Assembly: GCA_965153355.1 (NCBI GenBank)
Contig: OZ231127.1
Location: forward strand, 27,342,001-27,406,000
DNA from: Flaccisagitta enflata
Lineage: Eukaryota; Chaetognatha; Sagittoidea; Aphragmophora
DNA length: 64,000 nucleotides
Direction: 5' to 3'
The position numbers and the translations under genes were made by a program. The notes beneath the pieces are model-generated. The model did not search any database. It was not told where the DNA came from and saw only the letters and a list, made by a program, of their open reading frames with translations. Shown piece by piece: positions 1 to 16,429 of this stretch (its first letter is position 1; every line of letters starts with the position of its first letter).

Positions 1-540
1 ACTATAGAACTTACACCATTATGGTAAGCAAAACCACAAATTGACAATTCTTGTTGGACATGAAAAAAGGTTCCAAGATTCCAAGATTTTCAGAGTTTTC
101 CCCCTTGAGACTTGCATTTATGACATAAAGATAAAGACAATACAGATTTGCTTTATTTTGATGCGCGAGCTAGGGGATGATTTGAACTGTAGTCTTGAGC
201 ACATTTCTTCATTTCTCACTACAGCCGGCCGACAGCAATAGCAACAAAGGTATCAAGTAACATCAAGTAATACTAATATCATATACATGTATCTTCAGAA
301 ATTAGTGTTTCTCTTGTCCATTGTCAGGAAAGAAAAGAGGTGCAAAATTGCTCATTTGTATTGATGAAATATTACCATCGCCCATAACAAAGAGATGATC
401 TTGAATACTTTGGTGAAACCCTTGCAGAGCTACCCCAATATAGTAATGTAGTGGGTGGGTAGTAATGGTTAGGTTGGTCATTCAACAAGAATCAAGCACA
501 AAAGGGTTATCTTGACGAACTTGATCCCATGTGTGTTTTT
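1..540. other. AT-rich intergenic sequence, nothing recognised
   Basis: No open frame with protein-like composition, no strong repeat and no RNA gene was seen. Confidence 0.5.
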
Positions 541-549
541 TGTCTCAAA

Positions 550-760
550 ATTTCCGCTAGTGCGGCGCTTCAAGCATACTCGAGCATTTACTATAAAACC
601 AAACCTATCTTTAGCCCTAATCCAAACCCTAAGCCCCAACCTTAAGTCCTAGCCTGTATGCCTAAACCCATCTCTATCCCTAACCCTAACCCTAACCCCA
701 CCTCTAACCCTAACTCAGAACCCGCTTAACTTCGTTTAAAACAAAAGACACGGATCAAGT
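550..760 (-). repeat. telomere-like dispersed element T1 (degenerate CCCTAA tract)
   Basis: A run of degenerate CCCTAA/CCCCAACC units lies between flanks that recur (reverse-complemented) at 22.5 kb: CTCGAG near 580 on one side, and TTTAAAACAAAAGACA at about 736-751 on the other. Shared flanks show it is a dispersed element copy, not a random interstitial tract. Confidence 0.6.
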
Positions 761-824
761 TGGTAAACGACACCGCGCAGAAGATCAATCTCAGGTTGCC
801 ACATTATTGGTCCTTGTTAGTCAT

Positions 825-940
825 GTTGGTCATGGTAGTCTTTGGAGAAAGGTAGTGTTGGTTATGTTACTAAACGAGAAAGGTGGTGTTGGTCATGTTT
901 CTCAACGGAGAAAAGTGGTGTTGGTCATGTTTGTCATTGT
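825..940 (+). repeat. minisatellite, about 32-bp unit, 3.6 copies
   Basis: Units begin GTTGGTCATG and end GAGAAAGGTGGT with 31-32 bp spacing. Copies have diverged at several positions. Confidence 0.75.
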
Positions 941-1076
941 GGAATTTGGAATTGATGCGCGGACCGAATGTGCTGGACGCTGCGGCCAAACGTTGAAACG
1001 GAATTCGACGGCCTGCTTGAAGTCACGTCGAGTCACACGCCAAGTCCGCTTCACAACGTAGAACGACAACACGATC

Positions 1077-1445
<369 letters not shown>

Positions 1446-1560
1446 AATGCTCAATAGTGCGACCGTCAACGCATAAACGGCCCAATGAAATTGTTTTGAG
1501 CAAATCATAATCTACAGTAAATAGTCTAAACTAAACAAGTTATATTGCGATTTGGGAAGT

Positions 1561-1624
1561 TATGATTACAATTTTCATATGTCATGCTCATATATGAGCA
1601 TGACATATGAAAATTGTAATCATA
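1561..1624. repeat. 64-bp perfect palindrome without spacer
   Basis: The left 32 bases (1561-1592) and right 32 bases (1593-1624) are exact reverse complements, centred on CATATATG. It lies in AT-rich sequence with no recognised element around it. Confidence 0.95.
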
Positions 1625-1734
1625 CAATTACAAAAATGGTAACATATGAACAAAAACACAAAAAAAACAAAAAAACAAAACAAAAACAAAACCGCATAAA
1701 TCGACAAATTTGATTTCTTGAACAACAGACCTAT

Positions 1735-1806
1735 AGATAGACAGACAGACGGACCGTCTGACCAAAAAGTGGCCGTCAGAGTCACGTAGCACGCAACGAA
1801 AAAGGA
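1735..1806 (-). mobile_element. family A element, tail fragment
   Basis: GACAGACGGACC array followed by GTCACGTAGCACGCAACGAAAAA, the hairpin-and-A-rich tail of family A with a decayed stem. Confidence 0.6.
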
Positions 1807-1885
1807 AAGAATGACAGATCCTGAAGCAAAGTCAAGAAGAAACCAACACGAACCTCACACAACAACAATCAACAAGAAACTAGAA

Positions 1886-2140
1886 CAAGTGACGCCACGT
1901 CACAATATTGTTGCGGACAGGTGGGCAGAGGCATACAACCCCTATCCATGGCATCCATATCCTCCACAACCTCAAACTCACACACACATAGTCAATAATC
2001 ACTGCAGTATCATAAATGCTCGTTTTCACACTTTTCAACTCCATCATCACGGACGGACCAACGGAGGGACGGACGGACGGATGGAAGCACCGATGGACGG
2101 ACAAAGCCCCTTATAGAGTTGCGTGTCCAGCATAATATTG
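1886..2140 (-). mobile_element. family A element (A2 head type)
   Basis: The head is ACAAGTGACGCCACGTCAC then TTGCGGACAGGTGGGCAG. The middle is AATGCTCGTTTTCACACTTTTC. A GGAC-rich array and TTATAGAGTTGCGTGTCC close it. The right arm of the terminal hairpin is lost. It shares its head with copies at 7.9 and 11.4 kb. Confidence 0.75.
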
Positions 2141-2407
2141 ACTTACCAAATTATAACGAGTATCAATGGGATAACAAGAGCGCCGACGATTGGAGCAGTG
2201 GTGTCTTGTGCTTCTGAGTAGTACATCGCGGCGTGTTTATTCGCAAAACATCTGCAAAAGTGTTTTTTTTTTTGTTTTTTTTTGTGCACGTGTAGGGGCG
2301 AAAGTAAAAGTAACAAACAAAATGTGTGAAAAAAAAAAAACAGTTTTGGGGGTTTGAATATGGACCATCTTTTCACTTTGGTATAAATGAATGGTTGTAT
2401 GAAGTAT

Positions 2408-2570
2408 TTTGTTTTTAAGACTTTTTAAGTGGGTTTTTGAATTAGGGTTAGGGGTGGGTTTAGGGTTAGGCTTGGGGTTGGGGATGGTTTTAGGCTTGGG
2501 GTGAGGGACAGGGTTAGCGTTAGGGCTAAGGGTTGCCTAGATTTTGCTATCTTCGCCGAAAGAAACTTTG
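2408..2570 (+). repeat. telomere-like dispersed element T2
   Basis: TTTTTAAGTGGGTTTTTGA is followed by degenerate TTAGGG units and ends near TTCGCC. The same left flank and the GTTAGGGCTAGG-type end recur at 37.6 kb. Confidence 0.65.
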
Positions 2571-2713
2571 GCGGTACTCTCTTACAAGCGGTTGAATTAG
2601 AAATTTCAGCAAAACCAGAAATGTTTCACGCGACAAGCGGCTTTCATTCAAGCCCTAGATTTAGGCTTTTCGTTCATGCGTTAGAAAACCGAAAAAAGGT
2701 GTTTGTGTGTGTT

Positions 2714-2815
<102 letters not shown>

Positions 2816-3027
2816 TTACTTCAACATTCCATTGCCGGCCACAATTCTTCTCAGCAAATCATCGTAGACATCATCGTCGCTGCAAGGGTCCACAGAACAC
2901 ATCCGATAATTCAGATAGGTTTCCTCCCGATCGTAAACCATCAAACCATCGTGCTTTTTGCCTGCGAGAAAACATCATCAGATATAGGTTCAAGCTGCTG
3001 TATTGGCAATGTGTCCATGTGTCTTAT

Positions 3028-3931
3028 GTCACAGTGCAAACGAATACGCAATTTGACAAGTCAAAATGGTTTATACGATATCTTTTATTTTATCTATTCA
3101 ATGATTTTTTTATTGAGATAAAGGATTTGTAGTAGGTAATCATCAATTTTTTGCATAGAAAAGCGTTTTACTGTACCATATGCTTAGGAAATGTGAGAAA
3201 AAAGGATGCGAAATTGATGGATTTTTAACAAAAATTGATTCTTGTGCATTGACATGTCTCGCGTGAAAAACCGAATCTGTCTCTGAATTCAAAATTTTGC
3301 ATTTTGAAAAACATGGCATCAGTCTAAACACTTTTAAGAAACAGGCCATGTGTTTAGAAATGCAAAATTTTGCATTCAGAGACAGATTCGGTTTTTCACG
3401 TGGCAACACCTAATGTTTTCCGTGCAATTCTTTTTAAAGAAATCTGTTGTTTCACTGAGTATGCTACGACTTTACCGATGCGAAATAAATACCATTGGTC
3501 ATTTTACCGTTTTTTAATCAATTTATGGAGTATAAAGCATGCATAAGACTTTAGTTTCATTTATATTTCCGCTGCCTAGCAGTGTACAGTCAGTGGACAA
3601 AACACTATAGGTATATGTATCATACCGCTGGCTTCGATCCAACATATTGCTCAAAAACAAAATACTGTATGCGACAATCAGTTGCTCAAGTTACAGCCGG
3701 CTGTAACGAACAAAATGTTGTATTCAACAACGGGTTGTTAGAATTACAGCCGGCTGTAATGCTACAATTTTGTAACATTACAGCCGGGTGTTATTTAAAC
3801 CACTGGTCGTTGCATACAATATTTTGTTTACTATCAGCATGTTGGATCAAAACCAACTGTGACTGTGACTGTGTGTATTTCATCACAGATCAGAACGATT
3901 TGTCAAATTTGACGCTGTTTTGCACCACGAC
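3028..3931. mobile_element. family C foldback element, copy C1 (interrupted)
   Basis: Flanked by TTAT (3024-3027 and 3932-3935). Ends are GTCACAGTGCA and its imperfect inverse, read as GTCGTGGTGCA from the right. The core is a large inverted repeat: CCGAATCTGTCTCTGAAT with CAAAATTTTGCAT on both sides of about 3330. It matches C2 at 60.2-61.4 kb along its length, except for the nested 289-bp element at 3587-3875. Without that insert and its 2-bp duplication it is 613 bp. No coding capacity. Confidence 0.85.
3587..3875. mobile_element. TA-flanked 289-bp MITE nested in C1, with a 16-bp palindrome repeated inside
   Basis: It is absent at the matching point of C2, where the host sequence runs on as AGCAGCATATTCTATTACAG. 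TA flanks it (3585-3586, 3876-3877). The left end reads CAGTCAGTGGACAAAACAC. GATCCAACAT and AAACAAAATAYTGTATGC recur inverted near both ends. TTACAGCCGGCTGTAA occurs at 3691-3706 and 3744-3759, with a degenerate copy at 3778-3793. TA target and CAGT ends suit the Tc1/mariner group. Confidence 0.82.
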
Positions 3932-4559
3932 TTATCGCGACAAAGGACGCTTACTACAATTTCGAAACAACAGTTACCATCGTCCCTTTTGATACACTTA
4001 CAACGAGTGTCATTGCTCTGCATTCTGCAACACGCAACTGGTAGGCCAACTTGAGAGGAATATACAAGCAAAAGGGTCCTAAAATTTCATAGCGAAATGC
4101 AGACTGTGATTTAATACTTCATCTATTACTTCTTCTTATTGTCAATCCATTAAGATCGGTCCCCTTCCCTCCCGTTTGTTATCTAGCAATTATCATTTTC
4201 TTTGATCTGTACAACACACAGTCAAGACATAACACCGTCGGCAATTTTTTTTAATTTCGTTCGTCTTATATCCAGAATAAGTTAATAACCACCATTGTCA
4301 TTGACATTGAAAAGTTTTTAATGGTCCATTGAAAAGAACCAGACATATGATTACCATTAAGAAGGACATCAGCTCTGACTTCCAAGCAGCGGCAGGGTTT
4401 TTGGAAGCAGAGAGTCGCGCCCCTCGCACGAAATTCACATTTTGCGCGGCTGAGGGCGCATTCCAACCTGGTTGTTGCTCGCTCCGGTAAGGTTAGATTT
4501 TGCTATACGTTGTAAAAAAAAACACAGCTGTAGAGGTGGGGGTAACAAAGTTGCAAGTC

Positions 4560-4740
4560 ATTTTTAGTCGCGGAATCGCGACTCTAGAACTTGCTTTGTC
4601 GGTCTGTCGGTCTGTCGGTAACCAAAACAAAATATGAGCGTTTTATCGCTCTTCTGCTCCTGCCCACCCGTCCGCGACTGGGGGGGAGTATATATGGCTT
4701 GTTTGTAACTATATAGCCCGTAGCGATTACGACTATGTAG
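4560..4740 (+). mobile_element. family A element
   Basis: Terminal hairpin AGTCGCG-GAAT-CGCGACT at 4566-4583, then CTAGAACTTGCTTTGTC, GGTCTGTC repeats, GAGCGTTTTATCGCTC, CTGCCCACCCGTCCGCGACT (4660-4679) and a degraded GGCTTGTT end. This copy has the C/G version of the stem in both half-sites. Confidence 0.8.
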
Positions 4741-5159
4741 TCATCTTTCCTAGCTACTTGATAAAATGCACTTTCAAGCTTCGTTCTTCAATCTTGTAGT
4801 CAGTGCCTTTGTTTTCCATTGAGGATTGTTTGTTTGTTGGTAATTTGGTGGCTTACCGGCAAATGACATTCGCTCGTGCCTGGATCATCGGCAGCTTTGA
4901 TTTCGTCGACGAGGATCTCGCATTGAGATGGTTGCAGACTAAACGTCACGATTGCTGGTCTATATTTATGTATGAAAGTTGGACAACATTACTACTCAAC
5001 AATATCTAAAATGAAGAAAAGAGCCTTTGGAGCTCTTACTGGTGTTTTATCCGGACCCATCACAACTATCCTTTAAATTTCTGAAAAAACATTCCCTCTT
5101 CAGTATGTTTAAGTAGGGTTAGTTAGCTTTCTAACGGAGGCGGGAAAATTTTGACTTAA

Positions 5160-5545
5160 AAACAGGACACTTGCCCGGTTCCTGCCTCTTAATTGCATCA
5201 AGGAATAAAGTTGAGCTTTACCAGAGCGCATGTCGAGGGACTGGACAAAATTTCAAAATCATGCCTAAGAATGAAGGTGCCTTATTGCCAATTTAGAAAT
5301 GTCTGTGATATTTCTATACCTAGGAACGTAAACTGTCATACAGAAACACCCCACAATAACATAGATATGTCAAGGGACCAACAAATTTTGTCGGTTATTA
5401 ATGGATTTTCATTATTGTTATTATATAGAAAAAAAAAGAAAAAACTTTTTTTGATCCATTATAGCGAAGTTTTACTGTACCTTATAGCTACAAGTGGGTA
5501 TACATGCCTATATAGCGGGTGCGCTCTAGAGACTGCTGTATAAGG
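5160..5545. repeat. degenerate dispersed repeat related to 22.8 and 30.8 kb
   Basis: CAAGGGAC, GCCTTATTGCCAATTTAGAA, and AGCGGGTGCGCTCTAG near the right end recur in order at 30.85-30.99 kb, and partly at 22.79-22.99 kb. Probably an old transposon remnant; ends and superfamily not defined. Confidence 0.45.
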
Positions 5546-6726
5546 AAATTTTCTAGCTACTGTTGTATGAGGAAAATTTCGACCATTTTATTAGTAAACA
5601 ATTACTTAACAGGGCAATGGTTCCATTACACTTGAGTCAAATTACGACCCTTGAATAACTGGTCAAACAATAGCATTTCAGTTTCATCTACAACCTCGCG
5701 CACGAAAAATAAACCATGTCACCCAAACAAGGTCCTTGCACTACCGTTACACTCTTCTATAACAGATCAAAGAGAAACGGAAATTGGTCAATGACAGATA
5801 AAAAACTTTAGTTCTTTCGTTATTCATTTGAGTTTATTTTTATTTTTATAGAAAACCGCTTACAGTGGTTGAAATTTGTTAGTCCCGTTCTTGCGGGGTT
5901 CAACTGTATTTCGATTTGGCCTTGTTACCTCGCATAACCGATAGCAATTGGGACGGAGAGCGTGATGAGAAAGATCCAACCGATGGAAAGCACCAAATAT
6001 ATTTTGCAATGAGGAAAATGAATGTAAGGATGTTCACCGTCATCCTCGATGGCCAAATAAGGCACGTCATCCTCCTCGGTATGCACCAAACCAATCTCCG
6101 ATTCAGACACGGAATAATGCATCGTACAAATCTTTTTGCATTAGAACGATCTCACGAAAATTTGATCGACGTCTCAGACAAAAGTTTGTACACAGTCAGT
6201 TCGTTATTGCAGCATGACTCAAACTTCAATCGAGTTTAAAAGCATAAATTGCTTTAAGTTTTTGTTTAATCGTTTCAAGTTCCTTTCTGTGTGGCCATGC
6301 GTTAGTCAACCTAAAGATAGCTTATCAGCGTAGTCACAGGAGGGCGGCTGATATTTTGTTTCTGTCGCTCAGAAAAGAAAGGAAACCAGATAAATTTAAG
6401 ATAAGGGAAATCCAAAGTCCGATGTTAACCAATCCAGTCACAATAACGAGAAACTTAGAAACCAAAGCGTTTTACGCGAATATACTATTTCCTCTCTCTC
6501 TCGTTGAAATTCACAAAAAAAAAAGAAAAATAAATAAAAGAATTCATGAAAGTTTTCAAACTTTTCATCTTGTATTTCAACCTGAATCACATCATTCACA
6601 TGCACTCGTCTCCGTACATTCATGTTCCAGTTTTTAGTTGCGGACACCCAACTCTATAAGAGCCTTTGTCCGTCCGTCGGTCCGTCGGTTGGTCCGCGTC
6701 CTTCGGTCCGTGGGTTAGCACAAGTC

Positions 6727-7222
6727 AAATAGTCGCAAAAGCGTCAGATGGTCAGCGGTACCCGTTGCCCCTATGTGAGTGTATGTGAGTGTGTGGTGGT
6801 AAGAGGGTCAGCGGCCCCGAAGGGGCCGATGACCTATGCTGTTTTTATTTGAGCTTCAAGGCTGGAATTAGGGCCTGGAGGCTGGGATTTGAGCCTCGAG
6901 ATCAGAATTTGGGCCTTGAGACCAGGATTTGGGCCTCGAGGCTGGGATTTAAGCCTCGAGGCTGGGATTTGAACCTCGAGGCTGGGATTTGAGCCTCCAG
7001 GCTGGGATTTAAGCCTCCAGGCTGGGATTTGAGCCTCCAGGCTGGGATTTGAGCATCGAGGCTGGGATTTGAGCTTCCAGACTAGAATTTGGGCCTCAAG
7101 ACTAGGATTTGGGTCTCGAGGGGGGGGGACAGAGAAGAAGAAGGAGGAGAAGGAGGAGGAGAAGGAGAAATTTCCCCTATGTGTAAAAGCATAGGTCATC
7201 AGCCCCTTCGGGGCCGCTGCCC
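6727..7222. mobile_element. family B foldback element B1
   Basis: The outer end is TAGTCGCAAAAGCGTCAG then GGTCAGCGGTACCC. The arms are GCAGCGGCCCCGAAGGGGCC (6809-6828) and its inverse ending GGGGCCGCTGCCC at 7222. Between them are about 13 units of a 20-bp repeat (GGCTGGGATTTGAGCCTCGA type, 6855-7115), then a G run and a purine tract. No reading frame of interest. Confidence 0.8.
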
Positions 7223-7258
7223 AAAAGTGGGAAAACAAGCGTTTTGATGCTTTTTGTG

Positions 7259-7770
7259 CAGCGGCCCTAATGGGCCGATGTCCTGTAGAACACAGGGGGA
7301 ATTTCCATATGTCCGTCCGTCCTTCTGTCCTTTCCCCCCCCCCTGTTGGCCCTCAAGGCCTCAAATTTGCCCTCCCAGCCCTGAATTCAGCCCTCCAAGC
7401 TTCATATCAGCCTTCCAGGCTTCAAATCATCCCCCCCCCCCGTCCTGCCTCAAATCTGACCTCCAGACCTCAAATCTGCCCTCCAAACCTTCAATTACCC
7501 CTCCAAGCATCAAATCAGCCCTCCATGGCTCAAATTTACTCAAATTTACTCTCCAAACCTTAATTCTGCTCTCCAGCCTTTGAATGTGCCTTCAGTGGCC
7601 TAAATCAGGCCTGAAATATACCCCCTCAGAACGTCTGGAAATTCCCCCCTGTGTTCTACAGGACATCGGCCCCTTGGGGCCGCTGCCCTGCTCTCATTCC
7701 ACTTCTTCACCGGATCACTCCCAGCAGGGCATCGGGTACCGCTGACCATTTGCGATCCTTGGATAACTAG

Positions 7771-7772
<2 letters not shown>
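7259..7772. mobile_element. family B foldback element B2
   Basis: The left arm is CAGCGGCCCTAATGGGCCGA, TGTCCTGTAGAACACAGGGG, then GTCC repeats and a C run. 20-bp units of CCCTCCAGACCTCAAATCTG type fill 7355-7600. The right arm is the inverse of the left, followed by GCCCTGCTCTCATTCC and the outer end GGGTACCGCTGACC ... CTTGGATAACTAGTT. Confidence 0.85.
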
Positions 7773-7847
<75 letters not shown>

Positions 7848-7865
7848 TGTGTGTGTGTGTGTGTG
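7771..7865 (+). repeat. microsatellite (GT)n
   Basis: About 46 GT units with one CT interruption. They sit where the family A internal segment TTTTTGTGTGTGTGAG would lie. Confidence 0.97.
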
Positions 7866-8355
7866 GGGGGAGGGCTTGGGGTGAGGATAGGGGTTGGACG
7901 CCCCTGCCCACCCGTCCGTAACGATATTGTGACCCCGCGTCACTTGTTAATTTCGAACACGAATGATTGCATCTCTAGGAGAGGGTTTGTTTGTTCATCA
8001 GTCGGTCGGTCCGCAAAATGTCCAATCTTTTTCACCGTACCCTTCAGCTGATAGTTCATTGTTTCGTAAGACATCGTCTTTGTCGGCGTTGCACATCCTT
8101 TCCTTCTTGGTTGCGTCCTCTCTCTCTCTCTCATTGTACGCTTTTCGTTGACTCACGCAATTCGACTATCGCAGTTCCTTTTACCTCTGTATAACTGTTT
8201 TCTCCCATTCATCAGATACAGCGTTCTCAACAGTCAAAAAGTACTCAAACGATATAGTTTCATTTTTCAAGCACATTCTTTGACTTGGTCATCGACTTTT
8301 CCAAGGGGCTCATTGCTCCCATCGTGTTTTCTGCGCGTCTGACCAACGGCTGGGA

Positions 8356-13215
<4,860 letters not shown>

Positions 13216-13443
13216 AGCGACACATTTTCGCGTATGAAATACGTTTGTGTGAAGCTCATTTGCGAAAGTGTTAGTCTTGTCCAAGTTTGTTTAGGACATC
13301 AATACAAATGATATATGTATGTGGGGTCATTTAATGAGGTTTCAAAACTACCATCTTGGGCCTAGAATCCGTTTGACCACACTTGGTAGCCATCATTGTG
13401 TTCTAGGATTGCCTGACCAAATTGAAAAAAAAAAGCTTTTGAG

Positions 13444-13449
13444 AATAAA
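13444..13449 (+). promoter_or_regulatory. candidate polyadenylation signal of the Lifeguard gene
   Basis: AATAAA lies 229 bp after the stop codon and is the first canonical hexamer found downstream. It predicts a 3' UTR of about 250 nt. Confidence 0.5.
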
Positions 13450-14205
13450 GGTAAAGCTTCATTGGTTTTCTTTTGCTCCGGTTCCTCTTTGAAACGTTTT
13501 CAAAACGATAATTCCAAATCATCCTTTACAGTTAAATGCCGCACTAGATAACGGACTTCGGAAGACCAATTCATTTCATCTGTTAAGAGCAGAATTCTAT
13601 TATAGCCAATATAAGAAATGGAAGAAAACTGGTTCAAGGAATAAAAAAATTAGTATCTGTTGTAAGCGAATCCGTTGCATCATTTGATTATAATGCCCGG
13701 ATTCCCACAAGGCTGATTACTGCTCGCAGAAAGCGAAAATTTTGGTCAGGCATATGAAATTGTTTTGTTAACTTAATCGACATGCGTTAAAAGTGCTACA
13801 GCATGAGTGGACATGAAGATTGTTATAAGCTCTTCATACTTCAAAGACAGAAATGACAGGTTGATAATTGTCTGATGAATTAATGATGACTCAAAGAATT
13901 GTTCCATATGTAAAAAATACTACAGTAAGTTTGGCATTAACGAAATATGTCATTAATTGAAATGTATGTTCACCAATCCCTTACTGTGTGGTTTGATTGT
14001 TTAATTGCATACAACTGAAGCAACTGAAACAACTGAAATATTTTTGCAATGAAGCACTGAGCAACTTTCGTTTTGTTATATTTCTTTTGTTATCCCATGC
14101 TTGTGATTTTTGCAAGTTACATATTCATAACTCTTAAGTCAATCTTTGTTTCCATTAACTTCATTTAAAGAAGTGCCTCCATTTTATAAATTACAAGAGA
14201 ATGGT
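13450..14205. other. AT-rich intergenic sequence downstream of the Lifeguard gene
   Basis: No coding frame, strong repeat or RNA gene seen. Confidence 0.5.
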
Positions 14206-14210
14206 AAACT

Positions 14211-14436
14211 TGGCAACAAGGCCGGATACACGGCCATCAGTTGCGGACGGGTGGGCAGGGGCATCCTACCTCAATCCACACCACAAGTCCCCCACTCACA
14301 TGCACAAAAAGCATCTAAAACGCTCATTTCCTCACTTTTCAACTCGTGTCCACGGACCGACCGACCGACCGACCAACCGACCGACCGACCGACGGACAAA
14401 GCCTCTTATAGAGTTGCGTGTCCGCAACTAAAAATG
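14211..14436 (-). mobile_element. family A element (A1 head type), well preserved
   Basis: AACAAGGCCGGATACACGGC, then AGTTGCGGACGGGTGGGCAG (14239-14258), AGCATCTAAAACGCTC, CTTTTCAACTCGTGTCC, a GACC array, AAAGCCTCTTATAG and the terminal hairpin AGTTGCG-TGTC-CGCAACT (14412-14429), followed by AAAAA. Both half-sites carry the T/A version of the stem. Confidence 0.87.
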
Positions 14437-15409
14437 AAATATAAAATATGATATACTTTGTGGTCTCTTGAAATCGGTTGATATAGGGCTTAGCTGTAGA
14501 AATGGACTCTCCTGAATTTGATTACTGGTGTTAAACCAATTGATTCAGGAACTTTTTTTTCGGCCTTTTTTTCGCCGCATGCTCGGGGCTTCTATATATC
14601 GGCATATCGGTTGGTCGATCAGTCTTTTTTTATATATATCCGTCCATCCTTTTTCCCTCAGCATTCTTGATTTAGGAACGGCTCTTGCATCTCTGTCCTT
14701 GATCAACAGGACTCGGCTATTAGGATGATCGTATAATATTCTATTTTTTTAAATCGAATTTATGTAGGAAGCCAGAATCATTTTTTATTTCCACGTGATT
14801 TCCTCGTCAAAAGCAACTGCTGCATTTTCCTTCCTTCCCCTCCTCCTCCTCTTCTTCTTCCTTTTCTTCCTCTCTCATCACCAGAGAATTCGAATCGTTT
14901 ACTCTTCCTCCTCCTCCTCCTTCAATTTCTCTCTCTTCCCTCGGATGCTTGCCTCCCATCTCTTCTCCTCTTCTCCACTTCCTCTTCACTGAGCGAGAAT
15001 GAGATCCGCATTTGCATTTTACCGCCATCTCTCGATTCGGCGGTAAAGTACCCCACATTTTCTTCACTTTTACTTTTACTTTACTTTTACTGTTTACAGA
15101 TTCTCTTTTACAGATACCCTTGCTCTTGAGTCCTGATTCTTTCATCAGCCTGTCATACTAGGTAAGTTAAATTGCTTCAATAATAAAACCCCTGACATAT
15201 GCACATAAAAAGTGAACCACGAGATATGACATAAAAATAGCCAAAATATCATACTTTGACATAGTGGAGCAACAAAGAGGAATTATTTAACGGTAGACGG
15301 GTGAGAAGGTAATAAGTCAAAAATTGCGAATCGGATTTTAAATGAATTTCCCCACAATATAATAGTAAACAAAGTGGGACTGTCTCTTATTAGAACTAGG
15401 ACAACACCT

Positions 15410-15590
15410 ATAAGTCGCTTGCGAGTATGACTTAGTCTTAGAATGACTTAGCATGCTCTTAAATGACTTAAAATGACTTAAGGAAATGAAATTGATAAAA
15501 AAGATAAAAGTGAAATGGACATATCGACCGACAGACCGACGAACGGACAGACAAATCGGGGGGTAGAGTCGCGTGCATGCGACTGAAAAT
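15410..15590 (-). mobile_element. family A element with an internal ATGACTTAA array
   Basis: ACACCTATAAGTCG, then ATGACTTA repeats (15430-15485), then CGACCGACAGACC and the terminal hairpin AGTCGCGTGCATGCGACT (15567-15584) with a GAAAA tail. The same head and array recur at 55.3 kb. Confidence 0.7.
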
Positions 15591-15773
15591 GGCGATATAA
15601 CCACTTGAATAGGCTTTCAACCTAGTTTTTGAATTTTTTTCTACATTACTTCAATAAAATTTACCCAAAATACCGGGTCATCAGCCTGAGATGCCGGATT
15701 CTTTTTAGCTTTTACTCAGAGATTCCATGGATCTCGAATTTCCTCTTGATTTTCTCTTACAGACTATTCATTT

Positions 15774-16414
15774 GCTTGTACTGAAATGACTATAAACAAT
15801 AAAATCAGAACTCCACAAGTAGTTCTTATTGTGGGGCTGTCTTGGTCTTCCAATGACATCACTTTTGGTCTGAAAAAATTGCATATTGCTGTCCGCGCCT
15901 TACCTTGAATTTTCCTTCAGCCTATGGGAAACCAAAAATTTCAAAGTGCTTAAATCTCTGTTTTGACTGCAGATTCGAAATCTGCAGAAAAAACTGTTAA
16001 TTGAAAGTGCTTTCCTTTTTTCAATATTCCAACTAGAAGGTGCTCAAAATAAGTGTCAAAGTTTGCAAAACTTACCTTTCTCTTTTATTTATATGTAAAA
16101 TCGCCAAACTTACCTTTTTTTTATATCTTTAAGATGAATTTTGACTATGATCCCGAAGGAATATTAAAAAAAGGAAAGCACTTTCAATTAACACTTTTTT
16201 CTGCCGATTTCAAATCTGCAGTCAAAACAGAGATTTAAGCACTTCGAAATTTTTGGTTTCCCATAGGCTGAAGGAAAATTCAAGGTAAGGCGCGGACAGC
16301 AAGATGTAAATTTTTCAGACCAAAATTGATGCCATTAGAAGCCCAAGACAGCCCCACAACAAGAACTACTTGTAGAATTCTGATTTTAATGCTTTTAGTC
16401 ATTTAGGTACAAGC
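15774..16414. mobile_element. foldback element, arms about 265 bp
   Basis: The left arm from GCTTGTACTGAAATGAC to TTTCAATATTCC is the imperfect inverse of GGAATATTAAAAAAAGG to GTACAAGC. The unpaired loop is about 125 bp (16031-16160). TA lies within the ends, but the symmetry continues outward, so the exact border is unclear. Confidence 0.8.
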
Positions 16415-16429
16415 TACTATTCATTGACG

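Larger units (their letters stand above)
6629..7955 (+). mobile_element. family A element (A2) split by two family B insertions and a (GT)n tract
   Basis: The head is at 6634 (AGTTGCGGACACCCAACT, CTATAAGAGCCTTTGTCC). It resumes at 7223-7258 (AAAAGTGGGAAAACAAGCG, TTTTGATGCTTTTTGTG) and again after 7864 as CGCCCCTGCCCACCCGTCC, then AACGATATTGTGACC, ending ACTTGTTAA. The pieces follow the order of the intact copy at 11.2 kb. The gaps are filled by B1, B2 and (GT)n. Confidence 0.78.

Noticed and set aside
550-760. Interstitial telomere from chromosome end or fusion
   Set aside because: The same flanks surround three other degenerate TTAGGG tracts within 37 kb, so it is a dispersed element copy.
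6850-7240. Open frame of SLEAQIPAWRLKSQP-type repeats on the minus strand
   Set aside because: It translates the 20-bp array of element B1; 20 is not a multiple of 3, so the repeat encodes cyclic frames by chance.
14412-14429. tRNA-derived SINE or tRNA gene in family A
   Set aside because: No A-box and B-box pair or cloverleaf could be found; only the terminal hairpin and A-rich tail are SINE-like.
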